From Massilia sp. PAMC28688 (GTDB taxonomy: Bacteria > Pseudomonadota > Gammaproteobacteria > Burkholderiales > Burkholderiaceae_D): a stretch of 64,000 nucleotides of DNA. A program made the position numbers and the translations under genes. The notes beneath the pieces are model-generated. The model had not been told where the DNA came from. It saw nothing but the letters and a program-made list of their open reading frames with translations, and searched no databases. Location: positions 4,340,001 through 4,404,000 of the forward strand of contig NZ_CP080378.1 of assembly GCF_019443445.1 (NCBI RefSeq), read 5' to 3'. Shown in pieces: positions 1-9,654 of the stretch (the first letter of the stretch is position 1; each line of letters starts with the position of its first letter).

Positions 1-48
1 GGCAACCCGGGAGCGCGGCTAATTCATCAGATTTTAAAAGGAAACAAC

Positions 49-570
49 ATAGCTACTGACAAGTCACATCGCATCAACGGCGAAATCACCGCCCCTGAAA
101 TGCGTTTAACCGGGGTCGATAACGAGCCGCTTGGCATTGTGAGCCTGGCGGAAGCGTTCCGGCTGGCCGAAGAGGCAAACGTCGACCTGGTGGAGATCGC
201 GCCCACTGCGCAACCGCCGGTATGCCGCTTGATGGACTACGGCAAGTTCAAGTATTCGGAGCAAAAGAAAGCTCACGAAGCCAAGCTCAAGCAAAAGATC
301 ATCCTCGTGAAGGAAGTTAAATTCCGTCCGGGTACCGATGATGGCGACTACAACATCAAGCTGCGCAACCTGATCAAGTTCCTTGACGAAGGCGATAAAA
401 CCAAGATCACGCTGCGTTTCCGCGGCCGTGAGATGGCGCACCAGGACATTGGTTTCCGCATGCTCGAGCGCCTGAAGGCCGACCTTGAGCCGTATGGCCA
501 GGTTGAGCAATTTCCCAAGATGGAAGGGCGCCAGATGATCATGATCCTGTCGCCGAAAAAGAAGAAGTAA
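49..570 (+). CDS. infC: Translation initiation factor IF-3, AUA start
   Basis: IF-3 binds the 30S subunit, blocks premature 50S joining and checks the start codon and initiator tRNA. The protein is 173 residues, normal for the family, with the N-terminal domain to about residue 75 ([22 protein letters not shown]) and the C-terminal domain after it ([25 protein letters not shown]). The first in-frame ATG is at 100, but homologous N-terminal sequence ([12 protein letters not shown]) continues upstream without a stop to an ATA codon at 49-51. A purine-rich AAAAGGAAA Shine-Dalgarno lies about 6 bases before it. Non-AUG starts on infC are known to support autoregulation by IF-3 itself (AUU in E. 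coli). The gene normally follows thrS; the first 48 bases are too short to identify thrS. A terminator follows directly. Confidence 0.93.
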   Translation: MATDKSHRINGEITAPEMRLTGVDNEPLGIVSLAEAFRLAEEANVDLVEIAPTAQPPVCRLMDYGKFKYSEQKKAHEAKLKQKIILVKEVKFRPGTDDGDYNIKLRNLIKFLDEGDKTKITLRFRGREMAHQDIGFRMLERLKADLEPYGQVEQFPKMEGRQMIMILSPKKKK

Positions 571-585
571 GCTGTTTCGCCAGCA

Positions 586-625
586 ATAAAAAACGCGCTT
601 TACCGGAGGGTAAAGGGCGTTTTTG
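586..625 (+). terminator. Rho-independent terminator after infC, probably bidirectional
   Basis: A TTTACC/GGTAAA hairpin is extended by outer A-rich and T-rich arms and followed by five T on the plus strand. The reverse strand also reads into a run of T, so it can serve the convergent broken gene that ends at 657. It ends infC transcription before the inserted block, so rpmI-rplT cannot rely on infC readthrough. Confidence 0.8.
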
Positions 626-2831
626 TATTTGGCCAAAGTAAAAGAGGCGCGACAACCTATTTATTAGCTTGGTCGTGGAGTTGGTGGAGGAATTTCCAAC
701 TTTTATGTTTGAAATCTGGACGGCAATCTTGAGGCAGTTGAATGCCACTGTCTCTATTCTTGATGAAGTCGAATGCTTTTCTAGTCGCAATCCCTTGAAG
801 GGGTTTGTCTAAGAGCTCTGGCACAAACCAAAATCCTAGTAGCACAATAAAGCCGCCCAAGATGGCGGATATTAACGGATCCACTGTCGATAGGTATGCA
901 GCTAACCCCGCCGCAGTCGCAAAAAGGATAGCAATCATCCACCGTAACCGTCCATAAGTCTTCAGTCCATGTGCAAACCCATTTTGAGCTATAGAAAGTT
1001 TACGACGTGCATCGGCGCGAGATTTTGTTAGGATCTCGTTAGTTAAAGCATCGTTTTTCGACGCCAGCTGAGCGTGCTCTTCATGAAGTTGCATTTTTAA
1101 ACGGTTTTCTTCTTTTAGGTCTGCCGCATGCCTCTTTTCGGTTTCAATGAGTGCTTGTGACACTCGTTCAATCTCTGCTTGATAAGCAGTACTCCTTTCT
1201 AGCAGAATAAGCTCCCCTTCTTCGCGGGCTCGAACTGCTGCGTATTCGCCGGCGCTGAGTTTTATCTGTTCGAGAATGAAGGGAAGGCGTTCTGTCGTGA
1301 CGTCTTCTGGATCGCCAGCAACTGCACACATTAGTGCTTTTGCCCCCTCTCGATCTTCTAGCAGTGCTATAAGATCGTCCGCTTGCTCTTTTCCGTCTAA
1401 CTCAAGTACGAGGTTGTATGCCTTTGCTTTGATATCGTCTCGCGGTCTTACGGCAGCAGAACAATTTGCAAGTAATCGAGCGATGGGGATATGATTCCTT
1501 TGGCCTCCAGAGCGCGCCCATATATACCCGGCAAATTGTTTGTCAGACATCGCAATTGGCGCCCATTTATCAATATGCGTGGCGCTGTGTTTCGTTGTGC
1601 TTTTTAGCCAACGATTCCATGAAGCGTTACCAATTTTTACCAAAGCAGTATTGCGGCTTAAAAAAAGCCAACTCGAGTCGCATATTCGAGGGCATGGCTG
1701 CGAACAATCCCTCAACGAAATTAGAGACCACACTGACTTTCGATCGTGCGCTTTAGCTTCGACATTCCCCCATGCTTGCATACTTGTATTCATCGTAGAT
1801 TCGATGTCTCCAACAGCAACCGGGTGCCGCCGATGTAGATTAATATCCGGATCCCGTTCCACCGAAATTCCCAATCGGCTAATAGCACGTTCCCCGACGC
1901 GATTTTTTAATGCCGCAAGCAAATCTGGTGTTGCCGACATGTTCCATCGATTCACTGTATTCTTGGTGCCTGAGCGCAAGTATGCAAGTTTCGCGGTGAT
2001 AGCGTTTTCGGCTTCCATCACGCAATGATCGAACACAGCTACACGCGCGCCGCTGTTTTTAATTGTGGAAAGCAGCTCTGTGCCGTAAGCCGCATATTCT
2101 TCATTAACACCGAGCATGTCCAATAGAATTGGAGAGTCCAAATAAACCGTCAGGCCATCAAGAGAGTTATGGGCCGTTGTTGGTTCGTGAAATACTGCTA
2201 TTGCTTCAGCCGCCATATTTGCGAACGCGACGTCTGAAACGAGGTTGAACGCTTGAGTATCTTTTCGCTGAATGTCGAGTAAAAACTGTGAAGTCTTAAA
2301 GTCTAAGTGGAGTTCTGTGGCGTGTTTGGCCTCAGTGCGCTCGTCTGGGCGATTCAAAGTTAACGTCGCTGCAGTTCGCTTCGTATTGCCACTTGCTTCT
2401 TTTCGGCTCAAAATACGCATAGAGTCGGCGTTAAGCAATCTGTGCAAAAACGCGAGTTCTAGTTCTGTTTTGTCGAGTGCCTTCAGGAACTCGTCCTCGA
2501 CGCAATAAGTGCAGAAGTCCTCTAGTACCCTCTCTACCTGTCCTTCCGTAATTTGATTTACCGACTCGTGTGTGGGTACGACAGACGCATGCTTATAGAC
2601 GGTTCTTGTTCCGTCACGTGAGACTACGTGTAGAAGTCCTGCGCTTTCCAACTGCTCCGTCAATCCAAGCGCGGCAAGTCGGGGGATGCTGAATCCAAAC
2701 CGACGTGCTACTGCAGCTGAGAATTTTTCTGCGTCGAAGAGTTGCCCGACAAGTTCGTGATTGGCTTCAACGAAAAATGGTAGTAGTGCATGCGTTATAT
2801 TGGCGCCGGGGAACGTCAGTCGTTGAGCTAG

Positions 2832-4046
2832 GGAAGCACTGATTAATTCGAGCGCGCCTGTTTCCATCGTCAGCCAGACCTGAGACAATACCGGTACTTT
2901 CACCGCGCCGCCATCGATCATGCAAAAGAGCTTTTCCGACCTTGAGTACGCCGCTAAGAAGAAGCTGACGCGCCGCGACCGCTTCCTCGCTGAGATCGAC
3001 GTGGCGACGCCGTGGGGCAAGCTGCATAAGCTGATCGAGCCGCACTATCCGAAGGTGACTGGTGCAGGCCGTCCGCCGATCGGCTTGGCGCGCATGCTGC
3101 GCATGTATGTGGCCCAGCAGTGTTTTGGTCTGTCCGATGAGGGTATTGAGGACGCCATTTACGACAGCCAGGCGATCCGCGCTTTTGTTGGTATAGACCT
3201 CAATCGCGAGAGCGCACCGGACGCGACGACGCTGCTCAAGTTTCGCCACTTGCTCGAAGCAAAGGGGCTGACGCAGAAGATCTTCGAAGCGATCAACGCG
3301 CACCTGGCGGCCAAAGGATTGATGATGCGCGAAGGGACCATTGTGGATGCCACCTTGATTGCCGCGCCACCGTCGACCAAAAACAAAGACGGCGAGCGCG
3401 ACCCGGAAATGCACCAATCGAAGAAGGGCAATGACTGGCATTTCGGGATGAAAGCGCACATCGGCGTTGACGCTGCATCGGGCCTTGTGCATACCGTCGT
3501 GGGCACCGCTGGCAATGTCTCCGATGTGACGCAAGCACACGCTCTGCTGCACGGCGATGAAGTGGCGGCCTTTGGCGACGCCGGTTATCAGGGTGTTGAA
3601 AAGCGGGCCGAGAACATCGGCAAACCGGTGACTTGGCACGTGGCGATGAAGCGCGCTAAACGCAAGGCGCTGCCGAAGAACAAGCTTGGCCGCATGACCG
3701 AGAAGCTTGAGCATCTCAAGGCGAGCGTGCGCGCGAAAGTCGAGCATCCATTTCATGTCATCAAGAACCTGTTCCGTCATCGGAAGACGCGTTACCGTGG
3801 TTTGGCGAAGAACACCGCCCAGTTGTTCACGCTGTTCGGCTTCGCCAATCTGGTACTGGCCGGCAGGCGATTTACGATCACTGAAACCCGAAGAGCGTCC
3901 TGAGCGCCGAAAGGCGCAAGGAATACTGCAATTTCGTTGAAAACCCGGCAGAAACGGCACCGAAAAAGCGCGTCGCGATTCTTCGGCGAGGTCGATTCCT
4001 CCAAATTTCGGGAACCCGCTGAAATCGTCAATTGATCAGCGCCTCC
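2832..4046 (+). mobile_element. Complete IS5-family, IS5-group insertion sequence (1215 bp)
   Basis: The element is bounded by 17-bp imperfect inverted repeats (14 of 17 match; left end GGAAGCACTGATTAATT, right end read inward GGAGGCGCTGATCAATT). It is flanked by a 4-bp direct repeat CTAG at 2828-2831 and 4047-4050. IS5-group elements target YTAR and duplicate 4 bp, which fits exactly. It carries one transposase gene. Intact ends, duplication and transposase suggest a fairly recent insertion. It interrupts the minus-strand gene at 657-4098 near its 5' end. Confidence 0.95.
2920..3903 (+). CDS. IS5-family DDE transposase
   Basis: This 327-residue transposase has the length and layout of IS5-group enzymes. 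An N-terminal helical segment (RPPIGLARMLRMYVAQQ) is followed by the DDE catalytic core. The first Asp is in TIVDATLIA, the second in FGDAGYQG, and the Glu is in the C-terminal Y-R-E-K-type signature (VRAKVEHPFHVIK). No frameshift or internal stop is seen, so it is probably active. It would catalyse cut-and-paste movement of the 1215-bp element that encodes it. Its reverse strand supplies the spurious N-terminal extension of the disrupted gene. Confidence 0.95.
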   Translation: MQKSFSDLEYAAKKKLTRRDRFLAEIDVATPWGKLHKLIEPHYPKVTGAGRPPIGLARMLRMYVAQQCFGLSDEGIEDAIYDSQAIRAFVGIDLNRESAPDATTLLKFRHLLEAKGLTQKIFEAINAHLAAKGLMMREGTIVDATLIAAPPSTKNKDGERDPEMHQSKKGNDWHFGMKAHIGVDAASGLVHTVVGTAGNVSDVTQAHALLHGDEVAAFGDAGYQGVEKRAENIGKPVTWHVAMKRAKRKALPKNKLGRMTEKLEHLKASVRAKVEHPFHVIKNLFRHRKTRYRGLAKNTAQLFTLFGFANLVLAGRRFTITETRRAS

Positions 4047-4098
4047 CTAGCGCGCAATAGGCCAGTAGCGCTCTTTTAGGTCTGCTGTTGAGATCCAA

Positions 4099-4330
4099 TC
4101 GAAGCTCCTTCGTTTTGTCTTAGCACTTATACGGTGAACTATAAGTTTCTTGCATGAATCATACCATTCATCATTGTCGAAAACAAAATGCCGCGATACT
4201 TCGATCAACTATTCTGGCGTACCATAAATGTGGGGGCAGGGAAAAGAATTCTTGTTGCAAGCGAGGATTAAGTGAGAAGATTGCGTCTGCGGCGTCTCTA
4301 TTAACTTCCTGTGTAACTGGTCGCGTCGAA
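4099..4330. other. AT-rich gap upstream of the disrupted gene
   Basis: This 232-bp stretch is less GC-rich than the chromosome around it and should hold the promoter and leader of the disrupted minus-strand gene, whose TTG start is at 4098. Short open frames here show no recognisable protein. I see no tRNA, repeat or attachment site. Confidence 0.4.
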
Positions 4331-4789
4331 TCAGGGCGTCTTCTGCGACCGCGCCTGGTAGCGCTCGGCGCTCGACTTTTCAAAGAAGGTGACGATGGAC
4401 TTGCCGCTTGCCGCCTGGCCGTAATGCAGGTACAGGGGCCCGGTACCGGGGAATTTGTGCGGCAGGCTATTGCTGAAACCCACCGGCACCGTCATGCGGC
4501 GCTCACGCATGACAATGTCATGCCGGCCATCGATCACTTCCACGCACAGCGTTTCCCCCACCTTGAGCGGGGCGATCGGCTGGCCGTCGACGTACAGCAC
4601 CGGTGCGTCGGGATGCAGGCGGCCCACCAGGGCGGTGCCGCGATAGAGCACGATCGAACAGGCTTGCGGATCGGCCAGGGGGATCACGCGGGCAACGGCA
4701 ACCGCTGCCGGCGCGGCGGCGCGGGGAACATGGGTGGCGCAGCCGGCCAGCAGGAGGGCTGCCAGCGGCGCAAGGCGAATCAGGTGCAT
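4331..4789 (-). CDS. Small putative outer-membrane lipoprotein
   Basis: The predicted product has 152 residues and begins with a clear lipoprotein signal: MHLIRLAPLAALLLAG followed by Cys17 (lipobox LLAG-C). Lipidation and export to the cell envelope are therefore expected. The mature part contains a PEGA-like or DUF2846-like beta pattern (SIVLYRGTALVGR, VLYVDGQPIAPLKVGE, YLHYGQAASGKSIV), which is suggestive only. The start at 4789 is chosen because the signal peptide begins exactly there, with a GGA-containing ribosome site upstream. Composition is GC-rich like the chromosome, unlike the neighbouring broken gene. It sits in the block separating infC from rpmI and is transcribed against the ribosomal genes. 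Confidence 0.72.
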   Translation of the reverse strand: MHLIRLAPLAALLLAGCATHVPRAAAPAAVAVARVIPLADPQACSIVLYRGTALVGRLHPDAPVLYVDGQPIAPLKVGETLCVEVIDGRHDIVMRERRMTVPVGFSNSLPHKFPGTGPLYLHYGQAASGKSIVTFFEKSSAERYQARSQKTP

Positions 4790-4906
4790 GGTGAATATCC
4801 AGCAAAGGTGGGAATAGGAAACGTATAATATGTCACCCGGGAAAGCCATTGCCAGCTTTTTTTGCTGTTGCAAGCCAACAGCGATGCCAATTGCGCGGCA
4901 ATAGTG

Positions 4907-4915
4907 TGCTATGAT
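4907..4915 (+). promoter_or_regulatory. Extended -10 promoter for rpmI-rplT
   Basis: TGCTATGAT at 4907-4915 is an extended -10 element (TGn plus TATGAT). No good -35 is seen at standard spacing; TTGCGC at 4891 is too close. It would give a leader of about 105 bases before rpmI, starting with a small hairpin (CTTCG/CGAAG). Because infC is cut off upstream by a terminator and about 4 kb of inserted DNA, rpmI-rplT needs a promoter here. The leader could hold an L20 autoregulatory site as in other bacteria, but I could not confirm a pseudoknot. Confidence 0.55.
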
Positions 4916-5028
4916 CACGGGCTTCGTTCTGCAAAGAGCGAAGACACATGTGAAAGCAGGCATCTAAGCGCAGCGAGTTGCTGCCACCTGCAATCCTGCT
5001 ACTGGAGCTGTCTACGGACAGAACTACT

Positions 5029-5226
5029 ATGCCAAAAATGAAGACCAAAAGCTCCGCGAAGAAACGTTTTCGCGTGCGTCCAGGTGGAACCGTCAAGTCG
5101 GGTCACGCTTTCAAGCGCCACATCCTGACCAAGAAGACCACCAAGAACAAGCGCCAGCTGCGCGGCACCCGCAACATCAACGCATCGGATGTCACGTCCG
5201 TCATGCGCATGATGCCATCTGCTTAA
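5029..5226 (+). CDS. rpmI: Large ribosomal subunit protein bL35
   Basis: The gene encodes 65 residues with the complete bL35 signature: [16 protein letters not shown] at the start, the [14 protein letters not shown] basic core and the usual [12 protein letters not shown] end. bL35 is a 50S subunit protein. The start at 5029 matches the family N-terminus; the longer frame back to 4978 adds unrelated leader sequence. It is followed after 21 bp by rplT with its own ribosome site. It normally lies directly behind infC, but here an inserted block separates them. Confidence 0.98.
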   Translation: MPKMKTKSSAKKRFRVRPGGTVKSGHAFKRHILTKKTTKNKRQLRGTRNINASDVTSVMRMMPSA

Positions 5227-5247
5227 TCTCACAACTAAGGAGAAACT

Positions 5248-5607
5248 ATGCCTAGAGTAAAACGTGGGGTTACAGCTCGTGCCCGTCATAAAAAGATTCT
5301 TGTACAAGCTAAAGGCTACCGTGGTCGCCGCAGCCGCGTGTATCGTGTTGCCAAGCAAGCAGTCATGCGCGCTGGCCAGTACGCTTACCGCGATCGCCGT
5401 AACAAGAAGCGCGTATTCCGCCGCCTGTGGATCGCCCGTATCAACGCCGCTTCCCGTGAGCATGGCGTGACGTACAGCGTATTCATGAACGGTCTGAAGA
5501 AAGCATCGATCGAACTGGACCGTAAAGTCCTGGCCGATATGGCTGTGATGGACAAGCCGGCCTTCGCCGCGATTGTCAACGCAGTGAAAGCAAAGATCGC
5601 TGCGTAA
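5248..5607 (+). CDS. rplT: Large ribosomal subunit protein bL20
   Basis: bL20 binds 23S rRNA early in 50S assembly and in several bacteria represses its own operon by binding the rpmI leader. The 119-residue product is full length, with the typical [18 protein letters not shown] start, a long basic N-terminal helix region ([20 protein letters not shown]) and the globular C-terminal half ([20 protein letters not shown]). An AAGGAGA ribosome site lies seven bases before the ATG. It forms an operon with rpmI and ends at a strong terminator before pheS. Confidence 0.98.
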   Translation: MPRVKRGVTARARHKKILVQAKGYRGRRSRVYRVAKQAVMRAGQYAYRDRRNKKRVFRRLWIARINAASREHGVTYSVFMNGLKKASIELDRKVLADMAVMDKPAFAAIVNAVKAKIAA

Positions 5608-5654
5608 GCTGTGACCTTTGTCAGACGCCGTTCGCATGGACGGCGCCAAAGAAG

Positions 5655-5687
5655 CGGGGCAGAGGTGAGAACCTGTGCCCCGTTTTT
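5655..5687 (+). terminator. Rho-independent terminator after rplT
   Basis: A stem of CGGGGCA plus AGGT pairs with ACCT plus TGCCCCG around a GAGA tetraloop and is followed by five T. It separates the ribosomal operon from pheST, or acts as an attenuator in front of pheS. Confidence 0.88.
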
Positions 5688-5734
5688 GATTGTGGCGTGC
5701 ATCCACGCTATCCTCAACCGGAAAACCACAACGC

Positions 5735-6751
5735 ATGAATTCCCTCGACAACCTCGTCGTGTCGGCCCAGGCTGACTTTCTCGCCGCCGAAGACGCTGCC
5801 GCACTGGAAAACGCCAAGGCCCGATACCTTGGCAAGACCGGCCAGATCACCGAGCAGATGAAGGGGCTGGGCAAGCTTGACCCGGACCAGAAAAAGGCGC
5901 AGGGCGCCCTCATCAATGCCGCCAAGGTGCAGATCGAAGCCGCGCTGACCGCGCGCCGTGATGCCCTGGCCAATGCCCAGCTCGAAGCACGCCTCAATGC
6001 CGAAGCCATCGATGTCACCCTGCCGGGCCGTGGCCGCGCCATGGGCGGCATCCACCCAGTCATGCGCAGCTGGGAGCGGATCGAGGAAATCTTCCGTTCC
6101 ATCGGTTTCGATGTGGCCGACGGCCCCGAGATCGAGACCGACTGGACCAATTTCACCGCCCTGAACAGCCCGGAAAACCATCCGGCCCGTTCCATGCAGG
6201 ATACCTTTTATGTGGAAGGCCAGGACAGCACCGGGAAGCCTTTGCTGCTGCGCACCCACACCAGCCCGATGCAGGTGCGCTACGCGCGCACCCACACCCC
6301 GCCCATCAAGGTGATCGCGCCGGGCCGCACGTACCGCGTCGACAGCGATGCGACGCACTCGCCCATGTTCCACCAGGTCGAAGGCCTGTGGATTGCCGAA
6401 GACATTTCTTTCGCTGACTTGAAAGGTGTGTACCTGAATTTTGTGAAAGCGTTTTTCGAGACCGACGACCTGCAGGTGCGCTTCCGCCCGTCCTACTTCC
6501 CGTTCACGGAACCCTCGGCCGAGATCGACATTGCCTTTGGCAGCGGACCGCTCAAGGGCCGCTGGCTCGAAGTGTCCGGCGCCGGCCAGGTCCACCCGAC
6601 GGTGGTGAAGAACTTTGGCCTCGATCCGGAAAAGTTCATCGGCTTTGCCTTCGGTTCGGGCATCGAGCGCCTGACCATGCTGCGCTACGGGATCAATGAC
6701 CTGCGCCTGTTCTATGAAGGCGATCTGCGCTTCCTGAAGCAATTTAACTAA
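5735..6751 (+). CDS. pheS: Phenylalanine-tRNA ligase alpha subunit
   Basis: PheS is the catalytic subunit of the (alpha-beta)2 enzyme that charges tRNA-Phe. The 338-residue product has the N-terminal helical tRNA-binding arm (about residues 1-90) and the class II catalytic core with motif 2 ([20 protein letters not shown]) and motif 3 ([17 protein letters not shown]). The start at MNSLDNL is taken because the frame upstream lies within the leader. pheT follows after 14 bp, so the two are co-transcribed. Confidence 0.97.
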   Translation: MNSLDNLVVSAQADFLAAEDAAALENAKARYLGKTGQITEQMKGLGKLDPDQKKAQGALINAAKVQIEAALTARRDALANAQLEARLNAEAIDVTLPGRGRAMGGIHPVMRSWERIEEIFRSIGFDVADGPEIETDWTNFTALNSPENHPARSMQDTFYVEGQDSTGKPLLLRTHTSPMQVRYARTHTPPIKVIAPGRTYRVDSDATHSPMFHQVEGLWIAEDISFADLKGVYLNFVKAFFETDDLQVRFRPSYFPFTEPSAEIDIAFGSGPLKGRWLEVSGAGQVHPTVVKNFGLDPEKFIGFAFGSGIERLTMLRYGINDLRLFYEGDLRFLKQFN

Positions 6752-6765
6752 TTCAAGGTCCACAT

Positions 6766-9192
6766 ATGCAATTTTCTGAACATTGGCTCCGTACCATGGT
6801 CGATCCGAAGATGACTTCGGATGAGCTGGCCCACCTGTTGACCATGTCCGGCCTCGAAGTGGAAGAGGTCGAAGCCGTCGCGCCGCCGTTTTCCAACGTG
6901 GTGGTGGCCGAAGTGCTGGACGTGGTGCGCCATCCAAATGCGGACCGCCTCAATGTGTGCACGGTCGATGCCGGTACCGGCACCCTGCTCAAGATCGTGT
7001 GCGGCGCCCCCAATGTGCGCGCCGGCATGAAGGCCATTTGCGCCATGGCCGGCGCCGTGCTGCCGCCTGGCGCCGACGGCAAGCCGTTCGTGATCAAGGT
7101 GGGCGAACTGCGCGGCGTGGAGTCGCAGGGCATGATGTGTTCGGCCAAGGAGCTGAAGATCTCGGAAGAGAGCAATGGCTTGATGGAATTGCCGCCCACG
7201 GCGCCGGTGGGCCAGAACATCCGCGACTACCTGGCCTTGAACGACCTGAAATTTACCATCAAGCTCACCCCCAACAAGGCCGACTGCCTGTCGGTGCTCG
7301 GTGTGGCGCGCGAAGTGTCGGCCCTGACCGGCACACCCCTCACGCTGCCGCAGACGCGCCAGGTGGCCGTGGGCGGCAGCGAAGTGCTGCCCGTGACGAT
7401 CAGTGCGCCCGACCTGTGCGGGCGCTTTTCCGGGCGCGTGATCCGCGGCCTGAACGCGCGCGCGGCCACCCCGCAATGGATGTGCCAGCGCCTTGAGCGC
7501 AGCGGCCAGCGGCCGGTGTCGGCCCTGGTCGACATTTCCAATTACGTCATGCTGGAACTGGGCCGTCCTTCGCACGTGTTCGACCTCGACAAGATTCACG
7601 GCAGCCTGGACATTCGCTGGGGCCGCAAGGGCGAAACGCTCAAGCTGTTAAATGGCACCACCATCGAGGTGGACGAGTGGATGGGTGTGATCGCCGACGA
7701 ACAGCAGATTGAATCGCTGGCCGGCATCATGGGCGGCGATGCCACCGCCGTCACGCTCGACACCACCAATATTTACCTGGAAGCGGCCTTCTGGTGGCCC
7801 GGCGCCATCCAGGGCCGCGCCCGGCGCCTGAATTTTTCCACCGATGCCGCCCACCGTTTCGAGCGCGGCGTCGATTACGCCACCACTGTCGAACACATCG
7901 AGCGCATCACGGCGCTGATCGTGGAAATCTGCGGCACGCCCGAGACCACGGTCGGCCCCGTGGACGACCAGGTGGTCAATCTGCCGCAGCGCGCCCCGGT
8001 ACAGATGCGCACCGCGCGCGCGCAAAAGGTGATTGGCGTGCCCATCACCGATGCCATGGTGGCCGATATCTTCACCCGCCTGGGCCTGGAATTTACCGAG
8101 CGCGATGGCGTCTTTTCCGTGACGTCGCCATCGTTTCGCTTCGATATCGAGATCGAGGAAGACTTGATCGAGGAAGTGGCGCGCGTCTACGGTTTTGAAA
8201 ACATCCCGGCCCTGCCGCCGGTGGCCGCCAGCCAGATGCTGGCCACGCCGGAAAACACGCGCTCGCTGTTTGCCGTGCGCCACCAACTCGCCGACCTGGG
8301 CTACCAGGAAGTGGTCAACATGAGCTTTGTGGAGGCGGCGTGGGAGGCGGACTTTGCCGGCAATTGCGAGCCCATCAAGCTGCACAACCCGATCGCCAGC
8401 CAGATGAGCGTGATGCGCTCGACCCTGATCGGCAGCCTGGTGGCCAATGTGCGCTACAACCTGAACCGGAAGGCGGGCAGGGTGCGCGTGTTTGAAGTGG
8501 GCGCCATCTTCCGGCGCAATCCGGCAGCCGTCGATGGGCCGCTGGCCGTGGCCGGGTTTGACCAGCCCAAGCGGGTGGCAGCAATTGCCTACGGTCCCGC
8601 CCTGGACGAGCAGTGGAGTGTGCCTGCACGCGCCGTGGATTATTTCGACGTCAAGGCCGATGTGGAAGCCATGTTTGCCCCGCGCCAGCTGCGCTTTGTG
8701 AAGACGGTCCATCCGGGCCTGCACCCCGGGCGCAGCGCTGCCATCATGCTCGACGGGGCCGAAATCGGCTTCCTTGGCGAGCTGCACCCCAAATGGCTGC
8801 AAAAGTACGACCTGCCCCAGGCCCCGGTCGTATTCGAGGTGGACGCTGTTGCCTTGCAACAACGCGTGGTGCCGCAATATAATGAGATCTCCAAGTTCCC
8901 GGGCGCCACGCGCGACCTGGCCCTGGTGGTGGCGCACAGCGTGACGGCACAGGATCTGCTCGATGCTTTTAATGCTGAGTTGCAAATAAATCCAGCAGGA
9001 AAGATTGTGCAAGCCATTGTTTTGTTTGATGAATATCGCGGCAAAGGCTTGGAGACGGACGAAAAAAGCCTTGCTTTCCGCTTTAGCTTGCAAGATACTC
9101 AAACCACCTTGCAGGACGATGTGGTGGACGCGGTCATGACTGCCGTGGCCGCTGCCGCCACGGGCAAGCATGGCGCCAAACTGCGCTCGTAA
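6766..9192 (+). CDS. pheT: Phenylalanine-tRNA ligase beta subunit
   Basis: PheT partners with PheS and carries the editing and tRNA-binding modules. The 808-residue protein shows the family order: an N-terminal tRNA-binding OB domain (about residues 40-150, [20 protein letters not shown]), the B3/B4 editing domain (about 200-370), B5 (about 400-475), a non-catalytic class II-like core, and a C-terminal ferredoxin-like anticodon-binding domain ([18 protein letters not shown], ending with [10 protein letters not shown]). Length is usual for Burkholderiales. It lies 14 bp behind pheS and about 40 bp before the likely beginning of ihfA. Confidence 0.97.
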   Translation: MQFSEHWLRTMVDPKMTSDELAHLLTMSGLEVEEVEAVAPPFSNVVVAEVLDVVRHPNADRLNVCTVDAGTGTLLKIVCGAPNVRAGMKAICAMAGAVLPPGADGKPFVIKVGELRGVESQGMMCSAKELKISEESNGLMELPPTAPVGQNIRDYLALNDLKFTIKLTPNKADCLSVLGVAREVSALTGTPLTLPQTRQVAVGGSEVLPVTISAPDLCGRFSGRVIRGLNARAATPQWMCQRLERSGQRPVSALVDISNYVMLELGRPSHVFDLDKIHGSLDIRWGRKGETLKLLNGTTIEVDEWMGVIADEQQIESLAGIMGGDATAVTLDTTNIYLEAAFWWPGAIQGRARRLNFSTDAAHRFERGVDYATTVEHIERITALIVEICGTPETTVGPVDDQVVNLPQRAPVQMRTARAQKVIGVPITDAMVADIFTRLGLEFTERDGVFSVTSPSFRFDIEIEEDLIEEVARVYGFENIPALPPVAASQMLATPENTRSLFAVRHQLADLGYQEVVNMSFVEAAWEADFAGNCEPIKLHNPIASQMSVMRSTLIGSLVANVRYNLNRKAGRVRVFEVGAIFRRNPAAVDGPLAVAGFDQPKRVAAIAYGPALDEQWSVPARAVDYFDVKADVEAMFAPRQLRFVKTVHPGLHPGRSAAIMLDGAEIGFLGELHPKWLQKYDLPQAPVVFEVDAVALQQRVVPQYNEISKFPGATRDLALVVAHSVTAQDLLDAFNAELQINPAGKIVQAIVLFDEYRGKGLETDEKSLAFRFSLQDTQTTLQDDVVDAVMTAVAAAATGKHGAKLRS

Positions 9193-9298
9193 CATCCGAC
9201 AAGCTGACATGAATTAAAGGCGGGGCTGCAAAATTAATAACAACGACGTTGATTCCGCCGTACTCCAGTCGGCTCTTGCGGCCGACCTGCATCGTGCG

Positions 9299-9646
9299 AT
9301 GCAGGTCGCCAAAGTGCGCCAGGCAGCGGAAAAAGATTTGCCGACCTTGACCAAGGCGGAACTGGCAGAGCTGCTGTTCGAGCAGGTGGGCTTGAACAAG
9401 CGCGAAGCCAAGGACATGGTTGAGACCTTCTTTGACGAAATCCGTAACGCACTCGAGCGGGGGGAAGCGGTCAAGCTGTCGGGCTTTGGCAACTTCCAGC
9501 TGCGCGACAAGCCGCAGCGGCCCGGCCGCAATCCCAAGACGGGCGAGGAAATCCCCATCACGGCGCGGCGCGTGGTCACTTTCCACGCCAGCCAAAAGCT
9601 CAAGGGCATGGTGGAAGACGCCACGCCACTGTCGCGCGCCGCCTGA
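9299..9646 (+). CDS. ihfA: Integration host factor alpha subunit
   Basis: IHF-alpha dimerises with IHF-beta to bend DNA at specific sites. From the first ATG the product is 115 residues. It contains the complete HU/IHF fold, including [22 protein letters not shown], the VKLSGFGNF dimer segment and the DNA-inserting arm with [14 protein letters not shown]. The open frame runs 22 codons further upstream to ATT at 9233 ([21 protein letters not shown]), with AAAGG-type purines before it, so translation may begin there at a rare AUU codon. It follows pheT and precedes a MerR gene, the common arrangement in Burkholderiales. Confidence 0.93.
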   Translation: MQVAKVRQAAEKDLPTLTKAELAELLFEQVGLNKREAKDMVETFFDEIRNALERGEAVKLSGFGNFQLRDKPQRPGRNPKTGEEIPITARRVVTFHASQKLKGMVEDATPLSRAA

Positions 9647-9654
9647 GCTGAGCG

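Larger units (their letters stand above)
657..4098 (-). pseudogene. IS-disrupted gene for a PIN-like, C-terminally membrane-anchored protein
   Basis: This gene, not assigned to a named family, is split by the IS at 2832-4046. Removing the IS and one CTAG copy joins the frames without a shift and gives a TTG start at 4098-4096, with AAGGAG six bases upstream, and a product of about 740 residues. Visible parts: a possible PIN-like nuclease segment (YLDSPILLDML, Asp about residue 248; acidic VMEAENA, Glu about 289), an acidic coiled-coil-like stretch around 560-620, and two hydrophobic helices around 640-680 near the C-terminus. A second lesion lies at about 1660-1735: the open frame reads Cys/Trp/Pro-rich sequence, while the adjacent frame reads SNFVEGLFAAMPSNMRLELA. 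This looks like a -1/+1 pair, the +1 at a seven-T run. Base composition is clearly lower in GC than the flanks, consistent with acquisition. A residual product starting inside the IS is possible. Function is unknown; a defence or toxin role is only a guess. Confidence 0.72.

Noticed and set aside
1..48. 3' end of thrS
   Set aside because: A short frame ending TAA at 20-22 could be the thrS end, but too few codons are visible to support it.
2832..3020. N-terminal extension of the minus-strand disrupted gene into the IS (about 60 residues)
   Set aside because: The sequence is the reverse complement of the IS end and transposase; the ancestral start is rebuilt beyond the right end of the IS at 4098.
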